64,000 nucleotides of DNA from Bradyrhizobium sp. LTSP849 (GCF_000938255.1 NZ_JYMR01000018.1:197001-261000), one strand, 5' to 3'; positions 1 to 10,333 are shown, numbered from the stretch's first letter. The notes: a model not told the origin generated them from the letters alone. Made by a program: numbers and translations.

Positions 1-754
1 TGGCGGCACCTTCGGTTTCGACCAGACTTTTAATCGCTTCCAGGTCGCGGCCGGCGCCACCATCGATCGCACGGCCTATACGGACTCCAAGCTCACCGAC
101 GGCTCGACCTTCAGCAATGACGATCGCGACTTCAACCAGTATGGCGGCGTCGGGCGCTTCTCCTACGAGCTCAAGCCGGGCCTGAAGCCGTTCGTCGAGA
201 TCGAGGGCGACAACCGCGTCCACGACCAGGCCGCCGACCGCAACGGCTATCTGCGCGATTCATCCGGCGGCTACGCCAAGGTCGGTACGTCCTTTGAATT
301 CTCGCGCATCCTCACCGGCGAAATCTCGGTCGGCTATTCCGCGCGCAATTATGTCGACCCGCGGCTGAGCCAGCTCGCGGGCTTCCTCACCTCGGGCTCG
401 CTGATCTGGAATGCCAGCGGTCTCACCACGGTAAAATTCTCCACCGACACGCAGATCGCCGAGACCACGATCCCCGGCTCCTCCGGCGTGCTGGTGCACA
501 CCTACGCCGCCGAGGTCGATCACGACTTCCGCCGCTGGCTCACCGCCATCGGCAAGTTCACCTACGGCACCTACGACTATCAAGACCAGAACCGCAACGA
601 CAAGACCTACTCGATTGAAGGCAACCTGATCTACAAGCTCAACCGCAACGTCTGGATCAAGGGCACGCTGCGCCACGACATCCTGGATTCGAACCAGCCG
701 GGCTCAAGCTCGCAGGGGACGGTGGTGATGGTCGGGGTGAGGTTGCAGAATTAA
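1..754 (+). CDS. Outer-membrane beta-barrel protein (BBP2-like), 3' part only
   Basis: The open frame enters at base 2 and ends at the stop at 752-754, giving about 250 C-terminal residues; the start lies outside the window. The sequence alternates polar and aromatic residues in the manner of transmembrane beta strands, with short Asp/Asn/Gly turns. It ends in a strand finishing VGVRLQN, where many barrels end in an aromatic residue. The pattern matches the putative beta-barrel porin-2 (BBP2) family common in Bradyrhizobium, which sits in the outer membrane; substrate and role are unknown. An inverted repeat follows directly and may help end the transcript. Family assignment is by pattern and is moderately sure. 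Confidence 0.7.
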   Translation, partial: GGTFGFDQTFNRFQVAAGATIDRTAYTDSKLTDGSTFSNDDRDFNQYGGVGRFSYELKPGLKPFVEIEGDNRVHDQAADRNGYLRDSSGGYAKVGTSFEFSRILTGEISVGYSARNYVDPRLSQLAGFLTSGSLIWNASGLTTVKFSTDTQIAETTIPGSSGVLVHTYAAEVDHDFRRWLTAIGKFTYGTYDYQDQNRNDKTYSIEGNLIYKLNRNVWIKGTLRHDILDSNQPGSSSQGTVVMVGVRLQN

Positions 755-759
755 TTCCG

Positions 760-863
760 CTGTCATGCCCCGCGAAGGCGGGGCATCCAGTACGCCGCGG
801 CCTATCCGTATACGTTTGACGTCTCTGGAATACTGGATCGCCCGCCTTCGCGGGCGATGACAG
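760..863. repeat. Interspersed inverted repeat
   Basis: Two arms face each other: the left begins CTGTCATGCCCCGCG and the right ends CGCGGGCGATGACAG, each followed or preceded by ATCCAGTA or TACTGGAT. About 40 bases separate the arms. It lies between the barrel gene and the convergent gltD gene. This is the style of short palindromic repeat found in many Bradyrhizobium intergenic regions; it could fold as a hairpin and act as a bidirectional terminator. Confidence 0.75.
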
Positions 864-893
864 TTTCCGTAAATCTGGCGGCAGCGCGAGCGA

Positions 894-2345
894 CTACCGC
901 GGCAGATCCGTCTTCCCCATCAAGAACGTATCAATCGACCGCGCGCACAGCCGCCCCTCGCGGATCGCCCACACCACCAGCGATTGTCCCCGCCGCATGT
1001 CGCCGGCCGCAAACACGTTCGGGCGCGAGGTCTGGTAGTCGAGCAGGTTGGCCTTGACGTTGCCGCGCGGGTCGAGGTCGACCGAGAGCAGCTTCAACAT
1101 GCCCTCGTGCACGGGGTGCACAAAACCCATCGCGAGCAGGATCAGCTCGGCATCGAGCTCGAACTCGGTGCCGGCAATGGGCTTGAACTTGTCGTCGACG
1201 CGGACGCAGTGCAGCTTCTTGACCTTGCCGTTCTCGCCGGAAAACTTCTGCGTCAGCACCGCGTATTCGCGGACCGCGCCTTCGGCCTGGCTCGACGAGG
1301 TGCGCATCTTCAGCGGCCAGTTCGGCCAGGTCAGGCCCTTGTTCTCGTGCTCGGGCGGAGCGGGCATGATCTCGAGCTGGGTCACCGACAGCGCGCCCTG
1401 GCGCAGCGAGGTGCCGATGCAGTCGCTTCCAGTGTCGCCGCCGCCGATGACGACGACATGCTTGCCGCCGGCCAGAATCTCGGTGACGCCGTTCAGCGGC
1501 TCCTCTGAGACGCGGCGGTTCTGCTGCGGCAGGAAGTCCATCGCATAGTGGATGCCGTCGAGGTCGCGGCCGGGGATCGGCAGGTCGCGCGGGGCTTCCG
1601 CGCCGCCGGTCAGCGCCACGGAATCGTATTCGTTGAGCAGCTCGCGCGGGTCGACATTGCCGTCAGCGCCGACATGGCTGTTGTAGTGGAAGGTGACGCC
1701 TTCGCCTTCCATCTGTGTGATGCGGCGGTCGATGACGCCCTTTTCCATCTTGAAGTCGGGAATACCGTAACGCAGCAGGCCGCCGGCCTTGGCGTACTTC
1801 TCGAACAGATGCACATCGTGGCCAGCGCGCGCGAGCTGCTGCGCACAGGCCATGCCGGCTGGCCCTGCGCCGATCACCGCGACCTTCTTGCCAGTCTTGA
1901 CGGAAGCGACTTCAGGCTTGAGCCAGCCATTGTCCCAGGCGCGGTCGACGATCGCGCATTCGATGGTCTTGATGGTGACCGGGTTGTCGTCGATGTTGAG
2001 CGTGCAGGAGGCCTCGCACGGCGCCGGACAAATGCGCCCGGTGAACTCCGGGAAATTGTTGGTCGAGTGCAGATTGCGCGACGCCTCTTCCCAATTGCCC
2101 TGATAGACGAGGTCGTTGAAATCGGGGATCTGGTTGTTGACCGGGCAGCCGGGCGTGCCGGGCGCGACCGAGCCGGTGCCGTGGCAATAGGGAATGCCGC
2201 AGTTCATGCAGCGCGCGGCCTGGTCGCGCGTTTCCTTCTCGGTCAAGGGAACGACGAACTCGTTGTAATGCTTCACGCGCTCGGCGACCGGGGTGTACTT
2301 GCGGTCGTGCCGTTCGATTTCGAGAAAACCCGTGATCTTGCCCAT
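894..2345 (-). CDS. gltD: Glutamate synthase [NADPH] small subunit
   Basis: This 483-residue protein is the beta subunit of glutamate synthase (GOGAT). It takes electrons from NADPH through FAD and passes them by Fe-S clusters to the large subunit. The N-terminal part has the cysteine clusters [11 protein letters not shown] and CPAPCEASC that hold [4Fe-4S] centres. An FAD-binding loop ([17 protein letters not shown]) follows near residue 160, and an NADPH-binding loop ([11 protein letters not shown]) lies near residue 300. Length is normal for the family. The ATG at 2343-2345 begins [10 protein letters not shown], the usual GltD start. It lies downstream of gltB on the same strand, 143 bases away, with an inverted repeat in the gap. 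Product assignment is very secure. Confidence 0.96.
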   Translation of the reverse strand: MGKITGFLEIERHDRKYTPVAERVKHYNEFVVPLTEKETRDQAARCMNCGIPYCHGTGSVAPGTPGCPVNNQIPDFNDLVYQGNWEEASRNLHSTNNFPEFTGRICPAPCEASCTLNIDDNPVTIKTIECAIVDRAWDNGWLKPEVASVKTGKKVAVIGAGPAGMACAQQLARAGHDVHLFEKYAKAGGLLRYGIPDFKMEKGVIDRRITQMEGEGVTFHYNSHVGADGNVDPRELLNEYDSVALTGGAEAPRDLPIPGRDLDGIHYAMDFLPQQNRRVSEEPLNGVTEILAGGKHVVVIGGGDTGSDCIGTSLRQGALSVTQLEIMPAPPEHENKGLTWPNWPLKMRTSSSQAEGAVREYAVLTQKFSGENGKVKKLHCVRVDDKFKPIAGTEFELDAELILLAMGFVHPVHEGMLKLLSVDLDPRGNVKANLLDYQTSRPNVFAAGDMRRGQSLVVWAIREGRLCARSIDTFLMGKTDLPR

Positions 2346-2392
2346 TAAACCCGAAGTCCCTGCCGCTTAAATCCGTTCTGTTTCTTCCTTGT

Positions 2393-2477
2393 CGTCATTG
2401 CGAGGAGCGTGAGCTTCGAAGCAATCCAGTGTATCCGAGGAGAAAGTCTGGATTGCTTCGCTTCGCTCGCAATGACG
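2393..2477. repeat. Inverted repeat between gltB and gltD
   Basis: The left arm starts CGTCATTGCGAGGAGCG and continues to GAAGCAATCCAG. The right arm runs CTGGATTGCTTCG to CGCTCGCAATGACG. The arms are near complements with a short centre. The element lies inside the apparent gltB-gltD transcription unit, so its RNA could form a strong stem between the two cistrons. Confidence 0.8.
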
Positions 2478-2488
2478 GGGTGTGATGT

Positions 2489-5400
2489 CTACGCCCCGAT
2501 CGCGATTTTCGGCTCGGCGTCCGCGTTGGCTGCCATTTCGCGCAGCGCGTGCCGGTATTCGACCGGCATCACCTTGCGGAATTTGGGCAGCCAGTCCTTC
2601 CAGTTGGCAAGGATGTCGGCGGCGCGCTTGGAGCCGGTCGCCTTGGCATGGCGCGAGATCAGGACGTGCAAGCGCTCGACGTCGGAATCGAGCAGGTTCT
2701 TGAACACGTCGACCCGGCCGTGCGCCTCGAGGTCACCGCTGTGATGATAGGTGCCGGCGTTGATGAGCTCTTCCGACAGCACCGGCTCGAGATCGACCAT
2801 CGCCATGTTGCAGAGCTTGTCGAAGTCGCCGCTCTCGTCGAGCACATAGGCGATGCCGCCGGACATGCCGGCCGCGAAGTTGCGCCCGGTCTTGCCGAGC
2901 ACGACCACGATGCCGCCGGTCATGTATTCGCAGCAATGATCGCCCGCGCCCTCGACCACGGCGACCGCGCCGGAGTTGCGCACGGCAAAGCGTTCGCCGG
3001 CGACACCGCGGAAGTAGCACTCGCCATCGGTCGCGCCGTACATCACGGTGTTGCCGACGATGATGCTCTCTTCCGGCACGATGGCGCTGTTCCTGGGCGG
3101 CTTGACGATGATCTTGCCGCCCGAGAGGCCCTTGCCGACATAGTCGTTGGCTTCGCCTTCGAGCTCGAAGGTGACGCCATGTGCGAGCCATGCGCCGAAA
3201 GCCTGGCCGGCGGTGCCCTTGAGGCTGACCTGGATGGTGTCATGCGGCAGGCCGGCATTGCCGTAGATCTTGGCGATTGCGCCCGACAGCATCGCGCCGG
3301 CGGAACGGTTGGTGCTGTTGATTCCGGCCTCGATCTTCACCGGCGCGCCGCGGTCGAGCGCGGGCGTTGCCTTCTCGATCAGGGTGCGATCGAGCACGGC
3401 TTCCAGATGATGATTCTGGCGCTCCGAGTGATAGATCTTCTGGCCCTTCTCTTCCTTCTGCTTGACGAACAGTTTTGAGAAGTCGAGCCCCTTGGCCTTC
3501 CAATGCGCGACCAGCCTGGTCTGGTCGAGCAGTTGGACCTGGCCAATCATCTCGTTGAAGGTGCGGTAGCCGAGCGAAGCCATGATCTCGCGCACTTCTT
3601 CGGCGACGAAGAAGAAGTAGTTGATCACGTGCTCGGGCTGGCCGGTGAAGCGCTTGCGCAGGACCGGATCCTGCGTCGCGACGCCGACCGGGCAGGTGTT
3701 GAGATGGCACTTGCGCATCATGATGCACCCGGCCGCGATCAGCGGCGCGGTGGCGAAGCCGAATTCGTCGGCCCCGAGCAGCGCGCCGATCACGACGTCA
3801 CGTCCGGTGCGGAAGCCGCCGTCGACCTGGACCACGATGCGGCTGCGCAGCCGCTCGCGCACCAGCGTCTGGTGGGTTTCGGCGAGGCCGATCTCCCAAG
3901 GGCTGCCGGCATGCTTGATCGAGGTCAGCGGCGAAGCGCCGGTGCCGCCCTCGAAGCCCGCGATCGTAACGTGGTCGGCGCGCGCCTTGGCAACGCCCGC
4001 GGCCACCGTGCCGACGCCGATTTCGGAGACGAGCTTGACCGAGACGTCGCCCGCCGGGTTGACGTTCTTGAGGTCGTAGATGAGCTGCGCCAGATCCTCG
4101 ATCGAGTAGATGTCGTGGTGCGGCGGCGGCGAGATCAGGCCGACGCCCGGCGTCGAGTGCCGGACCTTGGCGATGATCGCGTCGACCTTGTGGCCGGGCA
4201 ACTGGCCGCCTTCGCCGGGCTTGGCGCCCTGCGCCATCTTGATCTGCATCATGTCGGAGTTGACGAGATACTCCGTGGTGACGCCGAAGCGGCCCGAGGC
4301 GACCTGCTTGATCGCCGAGCGCATGCTGTCGCCGTTCGGCAGCGGCTTGAAGCGGTCGGATTCCTCGCCGCCTTCACCGGTGTTCGACTTGCCGCCGATC
4401 CGGTTCATCGCGATCGCGAGCGTGGTGTGCGCCTCGCGCGAGATCGAGCCGAAGCTCATGGCGCCGGTGGCGAAACGCTTGACGATGTCCTTGGCCGGCT
4501 CGACCTGGTCGAGCGGCACCGGCTTGCGCTTGTCTTCCTCCGCGGTCTTGACCCGGAACAGGCCGCGCAGCGTCAAGAGCCGCTCCGACTGCTCGTTGAG
4601 GATCTTTGCGAAGGCGCGGTAGCGCTCGAGCGAATTGCCGCGCGCGGCGTGCTGAAGCAGGCCCACCGACTCCGCGGTCCAGGCATGATCCTCGCCGCGG
4701 CTGCGATAGGCATATTCGCCGCCGACATCGAGCGAGGTCTTGTAGACCAGCGCCTCGCCGAACGCGTCGGCATGGCGGCGCACCGCCTCTTCCGCGATCT
4801 CGGCCAGGCCCACGCCCTCGACGCGGGTATGCGTGCCGGCAAAGAACTTTCCGACGAATTCCGCCTTGAGGCCGATGGCGTCAAAGATCTGCGCGCCGCA
4901 ATAGGATTGGTAGGTCGAGATGCCCATCTTGGACATCACCTTGAGCAGGCCCTTGCCGATCGACTTGATGTAGCGCTTGACGATCTCGTAATCGTCGAGC
5001 GAGCCGGGCAGGCGGTCCTTCATCGCGATGATGGTCTCGAACGCGAGATAGGGATTGATCGCTTCGGCGCCGTAGCCCGCGAGGCAGGCGAAGTGATGAA
5101 CTTCGCGCGGCTCGCCGGATTCGACAACGAGGCCGACCGAGGTGCGAAGACCCGTGCGGATCAGATGATGATGCACGGCGGCGCAGGCGAGCAGCGACGG
5201 GATCGGCACGCGATCGGTGCCGACCATGCGGTCGGACAGGATGATGATATTGACGCCTTCGCGCACGGCGCTCTCAGCGCGCGCGCAGAGCTCGTCGAGC
5301 ACCTGGTCCATGCCAGCCGCGCCGAGGCCGGCGTGGAAGGTTGTGTCCAGCGTGCGCGACTTGAAGTGCGACTCGGCCACTTCCGAGATCGAGCGGATCT

Positions 5401-7222
5401 TTTCGAGGTCCGCATCGGTCAGGATCGGCTGACGCGCTTCGAGGCGCTTGGTGGTGGCGAGGCCTTGCAGGTCGAACAGGTTCGGCCGCGGTCCGATGAT
5501 CGAGACCAGGCTCATCACCAGCTCCTCGCGGATCGGGTCGATCGGCGGGTTGGTGACCTGCGCAAAGTTCTGCTTGAAGTAGGTGAACAGCGGCTTGGCC
5601 TTGTCCGACAGCGCCGAGATCGGCGTGTCGTTGCCCATCGAGCCGGCTGCCTCCTCGCCGATGGCGGCCATCGGCGTCATCAGGATCGCGATGTCTTCCT
5701 GGCTGTAGCCGAACGCCTGCTGGCGATCGAGCAGCGACAAATTGGAGCGCACGCCGGTGGTCGGAACCTTCGGCAGCTCTTCCAGCACGATCTGGGTCCG
5801 CTCCAGCCACTCCTTGTAGGGATGGCTCTTGGCGAGGTCAGCCTTGATCTCGTCGTCGGGGATCAGGCGGCCCTGTTCGAGGTCGACCAGCAGCATCTTG
5901 CCGGGCTGGAGCCGCCACTTGGTGATGATCTGGTCCTCGGGGATCGTCAGCACGCCCATCTCGGACGCCATCACGATGCGGTCGTCCTTGGTCACGAGAT
6001 AGCGCGCGGGCCGCAGGCCGTTGCGGTCGAGCGTGGCGCCGATCTTGCGACCGTCGGTGAACGCGATCGCGGCGGGGCCGTCCCACGGCTCCATCAGCGC
6101 GGCGTGATATTCGTAGAAGGCGCGGCGCGTCTCATCCATCAAGGGATTGCCGGCCCACGCCTCCGGAATCATCATCATGACGGCGTGCGGCAGCGAATAT
6201 CCGCCCTGCACCAGGAATTCGAGCGCGTTGTCGAAGCAGGCGGTGTCCGACTGGCCTTCGTACGAGATCGGCCAGAGCCGGTTGATGTCCTTACCGTAGA
6301 GCTCGGAGCTGACCGAGGCCTGGCGTGCCGCCATCCAGTTGGTGTTGCCGCGCAGCGTGTTGATCTCGCCGTTATGCGCGATCATCCGGTAGGGATGCGC
6401 CAGCGACCACGCCGGGAAGGTGTTGGTCGAGAAGCGCTGATGCACCAGCGCCAGCGCGCTCTCGAAGTCCTTCTCGTGCAAATCGGGATAGTACTTGCCG
6501 AGCTGGTCGGCGAGGAACATGCCCTTGTAGATCACGGTGCGGCAGGACATCGAGCAGGGATAATAGCCCGCAAGCCCGCGGTCGCGGCGCTGGTATATCG
6601 CCTGCGAGATCGACTTGCGCAGGATGTAGAGCCGGCGCTCGAAATCGTCCTCGGTCTTGGCGGTGCCGTTGCGGCCGATGAACACCTGCATGCAGGCGGG
6701 CTCGGTCGGCTTCACGGTGACGCCGAGCGAGGAATTGTCGGTCGGCACGTCGCGCCAGCCGAGCAGGGTCAGACCCTCTTCCTTGATCTGGTCGGCGATG
6801 ATGCTCTTGATGACGTTACGCCAGGCGGTGTCGCGCGGCATGAACAGCGCGCCGATTGCATATTCGCCGGGCTGGGGCAGCGCGAAGCCAAGCTCCTTGG
6901 CCTTGCGGCTGAAGAAGGCGTGCGGGATCTGCACCAGGATGCCGGCGCCGTCGCCGGCGCGCGGGTCGGCGCCGACAGCGCCGCGATGCTCGAGGTTGCA
7001 GAGGATGCTGAGCGCGTCCGAGACGATCTCGTGCGACTTCTTGCCCTTGATGTTGGCGATGAAGCCGACGCCGCAGGAATCCTTTTCCAGGCTCGGATCG
7101 TAGAGGCCAACGGCGGGCGGGCGCGAATTGTGTTCCTGAATCGGATCGGTCGTTTTCGAGGCGACCGTCGCCGACAGCTCTTCTGCCACGATGTTTGCGC
7201 GCTCGAATTGCGACCCGTTCAT
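2489..7222 (-). CDS. gltB: Glutamate synthase [NADPH] large subunit
   Basis: This is the alpha subunit of GOGAT. It hydrolyses glutamine, channels ammonia, and forms glutamate from 2-oxoglutarate. I place the start at the ATG at 7222 (1577 residues), because the run GGAGAGGACGAGGAC sits just before it; an in-frame start 24 bases upstream is less likely. A propeptide of about 49 residues precedes the class II amidotransferase nucleophile Cys50 in KDSCGVGF. The FMN-binding synthase domain carries the [3Fe-4S] ligands in CHLNTCPVG, and a C-terminal GXGXG beta-helix domain follows. All parts look intact. With gltD downstream it forms the central nitrogen-assimilation enzyme. Confidence 0.97.
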   Translation of the reverse strand: MNGSQFERANIVAEELSATVASKTTDPIQEHNSRPPAVGLYDPSLEKDSCGVGFIANIKGKKSHEIVSDALSILCNLEHRGAVGADPRAGDGAGILVQIPHAFFSRKAKELGFALPQPGEYAIGALFMPRDTAWRNVIKSIIADQIKEEGLTLLGWRDVPTDNSSLGVTVKPTEPACMQVFIGRNGTAKTEDDFERRLYILRKSISQAIYQRRDRGLAGYYPCSMSCRTVIYKGMFLADQLGKYYPDLHEKDFESALALVHQRFSTNTFPAWSLAHPYRMIAHNGEINTLRGNTNWMAARQASVSSELYGKDINRLWPISYEGQSDTACFDNALEFLVQGGYSLPHAVMMMIPEAWAGNPLMDETRRAFYEYHAALMEPWDGPAAIAFTDGRKIGATLDRNGLRPARYLVTKDDRIVMASEMGVLTIPEDQIITKWRLQPGKMLLVDLEQGRLIPDDEIKADLAKSHPYKEWLERTQIVLEELPKVPTTGVRSNLSLLDRQQAFGYSQEDIAILMTPMAAIGEEAAGSMGNDTPISALSDKAKPLFTYFKQNFAQVTNPPIDPIREELVMSLVSIIGPRPNLFDLQGLATTKRLEARQPILTDADLEKIRSISEVAESHFKSRTLDTTFHAGLGAAGMDQVLDELCARAESAVREGVNIIILSDRMVGTDRVPIPSLLACAAVHHHLIRTGLRTSVGLVVESGEPREVHHFACLAGYGAEAINPYLAFETIIAMKDRLPGSLDDYEIVKRYIKSIGKGLLKVMSKMGISTYQSYCGAQIFDAIGLKAEFVGKFFAGTHTRVEGVGLAEIAEEAVRRHADAFGEALVYKTSLDVGGEYAYRSRGEDHAWTAESVGLLQHAARGNSLERYRAFAKILNEQSERLLTLRGLFRVKTAEEDKRKPVPLDQVEPAKDIVKRFATGAMSFGSISREAHTTLAIAMNRIGGKSNTGEGGEESDRFKPLPNGDSMRSAIKQVASGRFGVTTEYLVNSDMMQIKMAQGAKPGEGGQLPGHKVDAIIAKVRHSTPGVGLISPPPHHDIYSIEDLAQLIYDLKNVNPAGDVSVKLVSEIGVGTVAAGVAKARADHVTIAGFEGGTGASPLTSIKHAGSPWEIGLAETHQTLVRERLRSRIVVQVDGGFRTGRDVVIGALLGADEFGFATAPLIAAGCIMMRKCHLNTCPVGVATQDPVLRKRFTGQPEHVINYFFFVAEEVREIMASLGYRTFNEMIGQVQLLDQTRLVAHWKAKGLDFSKLFVKQKEEKGQKIYHSERQNHHLEAVLDRTLIEKATPALDRGAPVKIEAGINSTNRSAGAMLSGAIAKIYGNAGLPHDTIQVSLKGTAGQAFGAWLAHGVTFELEGEANDYVGKGLSGGKIIVKPPRNSAIVPEESIIVGNTVMYGATDGECYFRGVAGERFAVRNSGAVAVVEGAGDHCCEYMTGGIVVVLGKTGRNFAAGMSGGIAYVLDESGDFDKLCNMAMVDLEPVLSEELINAGTYHHSGDLEAHGRVDVFKNLLDSDVERLHVLISRHAKATGSKRAADILANWKDWLPKFRKVMPVEYRHALREMAANADAEPKIAIGA

Positions 7223-7710
7223 GTCCTCGTCCTCTCCATGCGGCAAGCTGCCTCACCGCTATCTTCGGCGCACCTTGGGCGTTCCGCGGCACCCGCTTTT
7301 GGGCCACCGCTCGTCCGCTGCGAGCCGCATTTTCTTAAATTCAGGCCAAGGCGCTCTACGTCCCCGAGAACGGCTCTACCTGTTGCCTTCTTGGCGCTCG
7401 AAAGCACCGACTTCGTTGCAATCCCTATGCCGGAACCGCAAGCAAAATTGAGACAGTCTTCCTGTCCTAACAATCACCTTGCCAAATTTTTGTCTATCAC
7501 ACAAGCGCGCGCAAGTCCCGATTCCCAACGAGTCAATCAGCGCTTTCCGCATGGCGAGCGGCCGCGGTTTTGAAGCAAACGCGCCCTGATCCGGCCCCGC
7601 CGACGCCGGAATCCCCAATGAAGCTTCACCTCAGCCCTTCGAAAGGAGCGCCACGCCGCAAGAAGCGAAAGAGCGCAAGCAATTCGGGGCCTGACAGGAG
7701 CGTTTCGACC
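7223..7710. other. Intergenic region between gltB and the divergent secreted-protein gene
   Basis: This 488-base gap should hold the promoters of gltB (leftward) and of the gene at 7711 (rightward). The section near 7440-7510 is less GC-rich than the surroundings. On the minus strand TGGCAAGGTGATTGTT (7469-7484) partly resembles a sigma-54 site but has GT in place of the essential GC. No convincing gene or RNA is visible. Confidence 0.5.
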
Positions 7711-8475
7711 ATGAAGTTTTTCACAGGATGTGTGGCCGCCGCCGCGCTGGCGCTGGTGGCAAATGCTGCTGAGGCGCAAGTGCTGGCGAACGGAGCGGCG
7801 CGAGGGGCCCAAGGGCCCTATGTCGCGGTCTCGGATTTCGATGGGCCATACGGGCCGTCCGAAGCCGCCCCGCCACCATCGCCGCGTTATGGCTATGGCT
7901 ATGATGAGCGCGGCCCGGGACCGGCGCTGCTGCCGGCAACCGAGGTCTACGCCGTGTTGCGCGACAACGGCTTCTCTCCGCTTGGCATCCCGCGCTTGCG
8001 CGGCGCCGTCTACACCATCGCGGTGATCGACCGCCGCGGCGATGACGGGCGGCTGGTGATCGACGCCCGCGACGGACGGATTTTGCGGTTCATGCCGACC
8101 GCTGATGCCTATGGCATGGCGCCGGCCTATGAGGAGCGCGCCGTTGCGCCTTACGGCCCGCAAAGCGCGCTGCCGCCGCCGACCGCCATCCGCGGCGGGC
8201 CGCCGCGCCCGCCCGCCTCGATCCCGCATGTCGCCAGCCGCGCTGCGCCACTGCCCAAGGCCGCCCCGCCGCGCGGCGAGGCGCCGGTGGTGGCCATCAA
8301 GCCGGCAGCGCCCGAGACGGCGCCGCAGGCTCAACCCGTGCAGCAGACTGCCGCCGCGCAGCCCAAGCCCGCCGAGGCGGTGCCACAAGCTCCAGCATCG
8401 ACGATAGGCCAGGCCAAGCCCGCGGCGACGATCCTGCCCACGCAGGACATGCCGGCCGCGCAGGGGTTGGATTAG
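7711..8475 (+). CDS. Exported Pro/Ala-rich protein with PepSY-like segment
   Basis: The 254-residue product starts at the ATG at 7711, preceded by GACAGGAGCG; an upstream in-frame ATG at 7570 would add a basic, non-signal extension and is rejected. Residues 1-22 form a Sec signal peptide (MKFFTG then AAAALALVANAAEA). Residues about 75-125 (EVYAVLRDNGFSPLG to DARDGRILRFMP) resemble the PepSY-like fold common in rhizobial periplasmic proteins. The rest is a long Pro/Ala/Gln-rich, probably disordered tail. Function is unknown. It is transcribed away from gltB and ends before a repeat and a bidirectional terminator. Confidence 0.8.
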   Translation: MKFFTGCVAAAALALVANAAEAQVLANGAARGAQGPYVAVSDFDGPYGPSEAAPPPSPRYGYGYDERGPGPALLPATEVYAVLRDNGFSPLGIPRLRGAVYTIAVIDRRGDDGRLVIDARDGRILRFMPTADAYGMAPAYEERAVAPYGPQSALPPPTAIRGGPPRPPASIPHVASRAAPLPKAAPPRGEAPVVAIKPAAPETAPQAQPVQQTAAAQPKPAEAVPQAPASTIGQAKPAATILPTQDMPAAQGLD

Positions 8476-8531
8476 GCGCGCGCTTACGCGCGGTGTCTGT
8501 TCGATCGCAAGCTGCGTACTGCAATCACGGT

Positions 8532-8658
8532 GTCGTCCCGGCGAAGGCCGGGACCCATACCGCGAGGTGTATCGATAGTGGGCGGTGGGAGTACCGAACG
8601 ACGGGTCTTCGCCAAACTCCTCCCTGGGGATATGGGTCCCGGCCTTCGCCGGGACGAC
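8532..8658. repeat. 127-bp inverted repeat, copy A
   Basis: The outer arms are GTCGTCCCGGCGAAGGCCGG and its complement at the far end. The inner part contains CCCATACCGCG, an ATCGAT core and TCTTCGCCAAA. A copy of the same length lies at 54607-54733 and matches through most of the interior as well as the arms, so this is one dispersed element rather than a chance palindrome. Confidence 0.9.
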
Positions 8659-8690
8659 GTTCGGGAGAGAGCCGGGCAAAACAACAAAAC

Positions 8691-8721
8691 AAAAGGCGCC
8701 CGAAAATTCCGGGCGCCTTTT
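8691..8721. terminator. Bidirectional rho-independent terminator
   Basis: A perfect 12-bp stem (AAAAGGCGCCCG with CGGGCGCCTTTT) and a 7-base loop lie between the convergent genes ending at 8475 and 8741. The A-run on one side and T-run on the other allow termination in both directions. Confidence 0.9.
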
Positions 8722-8740
8722 GCGTCAAGGCAATCGCTAC

Positions 8741-9511
8741 TTAGCTGTGCCCGTACCCCGCCGCCTCCAGGATCAAATTCGCGACTTCCTTCGGATGCGA
8801 GACCAGCGAGAGGTGGCCGGCATCGAGCTCGATCGTGGTGGCGTTCATACGCTTGGCGAGGAAGCGCTCGAAGTCCGGGTTGATCGTGCCGTCGTTCTTC
8901 GACACTGCGTACCAGCTCGGCTTCGAATGCCAGGCGGCCTCAGTGGTGCGGCCGGCGAAGATCGACGCTGCGGTCGGCCATTGCACGGCATAGAGCTCCT
9001 TGGCCTGCTCGGGCTTCACACCATTGGCGAAATACTTCAGGAACGCGTCTTCCGAGAGCTTGGTGTAACCGTCGCGCTCGACGATGCCGGCGCGCACCGG
9101 GCCGGTCGGGAATTGCTTCGACAGCGCGACAAAATCCTCGTTCGCATCGGGGGCGCGGGCGGCGATGTAGACGAGCCCGGAGACCTTCGGATCGGTGCCG
9201 ACCTGGCTGATCACGGTACCGCCCCAGGAATGCGCGACCAGCACGGTCGGGCCGTCCTGCTCGGCCAGCGCGCGCTTGGTCGCCTCGACGGACTCCGCAA
9301 GCGACGACAGCGGGTTCTGCACGGCGGTGACGTGCAATCCGGCGGCCTGGAGGATCAGGATGACTTCCGACCAGCTCGAGCCGTCAGCCCAGGCGCCGTG
9401 CACCAGCACGACGTTCTTGGCCTTCACGGTCTGCGGGGTCTGGGCGTGAGCGAGGCTGATGGGAGCCGCCAGCAGGCTCGCGGCGACGAAAAGGCTGCGC
9501 CAAAGTTTCAT
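8741..9511 (-). CDS. Secreted alpha/beta hydrolase
   Basis: The 256-residue protein has a clear Sec signal peptide (residues 1-23, ending in AHA). The oxyanion motif is VLVHGAWADGSSW, the nucleophile elbow is AHSWGG, and a late AGHLSL supplies the catalytic His. It resembles the small alpha/beta hydrolases annotated as esterase- or salicylate-esterase-like in Proteobacteria. The substrate cannot be told. The ATG at 9509-9511 has GGAGA upstream. It stands alone, bounded by terminators on both sides, and probably acts in the periplasm. Confidence 0.88.
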   Translation of the reverse strand: MKLWRSLFVAASLLAAPISLAHAQTPQTVKAKNVVLVHGAWADGSSWSEVILILQAAGLHVTAVQNPLSSLAESVEATKRALAEQDGPTVLVAHSWGGTVISQVGTDPKVSGLVYIAARAPDANEDFVALSKQFPTGPVRAGIVERDGYTKLSEDAFLKYFANGVKPEQAKELYAVQWPTAASIFAGRTTEAAWHSKPSWYAVSKNDGTINPDFERFLAKRMNATTIELDAGHLSLVSHPKEVANLILEAAGYGHS

Positions 9512-9610
9512 GATCGTTCTCCGTCTTGTTTTGGGTTCGATACCTAAAGGACGGAACGTGGGGCGGCGTCGTTACGCCACTTCACCTCTCTGTGATGCGG
9601 TGCAAAAGAA

Positions 9611-9638
9611 AAAACGCCCCGGGGCACCGGGGCGTTTT
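9611..9638 (-). terminator. Terminator downstream of the small heat-shock gene
   Basis: A perfect 12-bp stem (AAAACGCCCCGG with CCGGGGCGTTTT) has a 4-base loop. On the minus strand it is followed by a T-rich stretch, and it lies 26 bases past the stop of the small heat-shock gene. It should end that transcript before the hydrolase gene. Confidence 0.88.
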
Positions 9639-9664
9639 CGCAACCTGGAAGTGGCGTGCGCGGT

Positions 9665-10126
9665 TTAGGCGGCGGCCGAGTTCTCGATCACCTGCGCGCC
9701 TTGCGCGCCGGTGTTGATCGCGATCTGGCGCGGCTTCTTGGCTTCGGGAATCTCGCGCACGAGATCGACGTGAAGCAGGCCGTTCTCGAGCGAGGCGTTC
9801 TTTACCAGCACGAAATCGGCAAGCTGGAAGGCGCGCTCGAAGGCACGCGCGGCGATGCCGCGGTAGAGCACTTCGGCTTTGCTGTTCTCGTTGGCGACTT
9901 TCTCGCCCTTGATCGTCAGCGTGTTTTCCTTCGCGACGATGGAGAGCTCATCTTTGGCGAAGCCGGAGACCGCAACCGTGATGCGGTAGGCGTTCTCGCC
10001 GGTACGCTCGATGTTGTAGGGGGGATAACCGGGGCTGCCGTCCGAGCTCGTCTGGTCGAGCAGGTTGAAGAGACGGTCGAAGCCGACGGTGGAACGATAG
10101 AAGGGCGTCAGATCGTAGGTACGCAT
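9665..10126 (-). CDS. Small heat-shock protein, Hsp20/IbpA family
   Basis: This 153-residue chaperone has the start MRTYDLTPFYRSTVGFDRLF typical of rhizobial IbpA-like proteins. A central alpha-crystallin domain follows (about residues 40-130, from NIERTGENAYRITVAVSGF), then a C-terminal I-x-I anchor (RQIAIN) used for oligomer assembly. It binds unfolded proteins in the cytoplasm during heat stress. I chose the ATG at 10126 over much longer upstream frames because of the start motif, the SD ATGGAGGA just before it, and the leader, which looks like a ROSE thermometer under an RpoH promoter. The gene is monocistronic. Confidence 0.95.
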   Translation of the reverse strand: MRTYDLTPFYRSTVGFDRLFNLLDQTSSDGSPGYPPYNIERTGENAYRITVAVSGFAKDELSIVAKENTLTIKGEKVANENSKAEVLYRGIAARAFERAFQLADFVLVKNASLENGLLHVDLVREIPEAKKPRQIAINTGAQGAQVIENSAAA

Positions 10127-10235
10127 GGTCAAGTCCTCCATTGAGCGACTGTTGGATAACCCGCCCGCCAATCGGGCCGGGCTTTCGTCTGTGTGCAGCC
10201 TGATGTTCCGGTTCCGAAACACTGGTAGCGGCCTG
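10127..10235 (-). ncRNA. ROSE-type RNA thermometer in the small heat-shock leader
   Basis: The leader of the Hsp20 gene ends, just before the ATG, in CAGTCGCTCAATGGAGGACT. It holds the U(U/C)GCU motif (here TCGCT) next to the SD GGAGGA. In ROSE elements this motif pairs with the SD at low temperature and melts on heating. Further upstream, GCCCGGCCCGATTGGCGGGC can form a GC-rich hairpin. Both the layout and the last 30 bases agree closely with what I recall of the Bradyrhizobium hspA ROSE leader. The fold was not computed. Confidence 0.87.
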
Positions 10236-10245
10236 CACCAAGGTG

Positions 10246-10273
10246 ATATGGGTTTTGGGAAACTGCGTTCAAG
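10246..10273 (-). promoter_or_regulatory. RpoH (sigma-32) promoter for the small heat-shock gene
   Basis: Read on the minus strand, CTTGAA (10268-10273) is followed after 15 bases by CCCATAT (10246-10252). This agrees with the sigma-32 consensus CTTGAA / CCCCATNT. The implied start site near 10238 gives a leader of about 110 bases, the right size for a ROSE element. Confidence 0.82.
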
Positions 10274-10333
10274 AGGGCCGTATTGGCGCCTTTTCGGCGC
10301 TCCCCCGCCCCTTGATTTTAGCATTTCCCACCC

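Noticed and set aside
7469..7484. Sigma-54 promoter upstream of gltB
   Set aside because: TGGCAAGGTGATTGTT has correct spacing but GT in place of the essential GC at -12, and mismatches after TGGCA.
3503..7573. A 1356-codon open frame antisense to gltB
   Set aside because: It is the complementary shadow of a GC-rich gene: composition is Arg/Ala/Gly/Asp-biased, without any recognisable domain, while gltB on the other strand has every expected motif.
7570..7710. N-terminal extension of the exported PepSY-like protein
   Set aside because: It would place a basic, proline-rich stretch before a clear signal peptide; the ATG at 7711 has its own ribosome-binding site.
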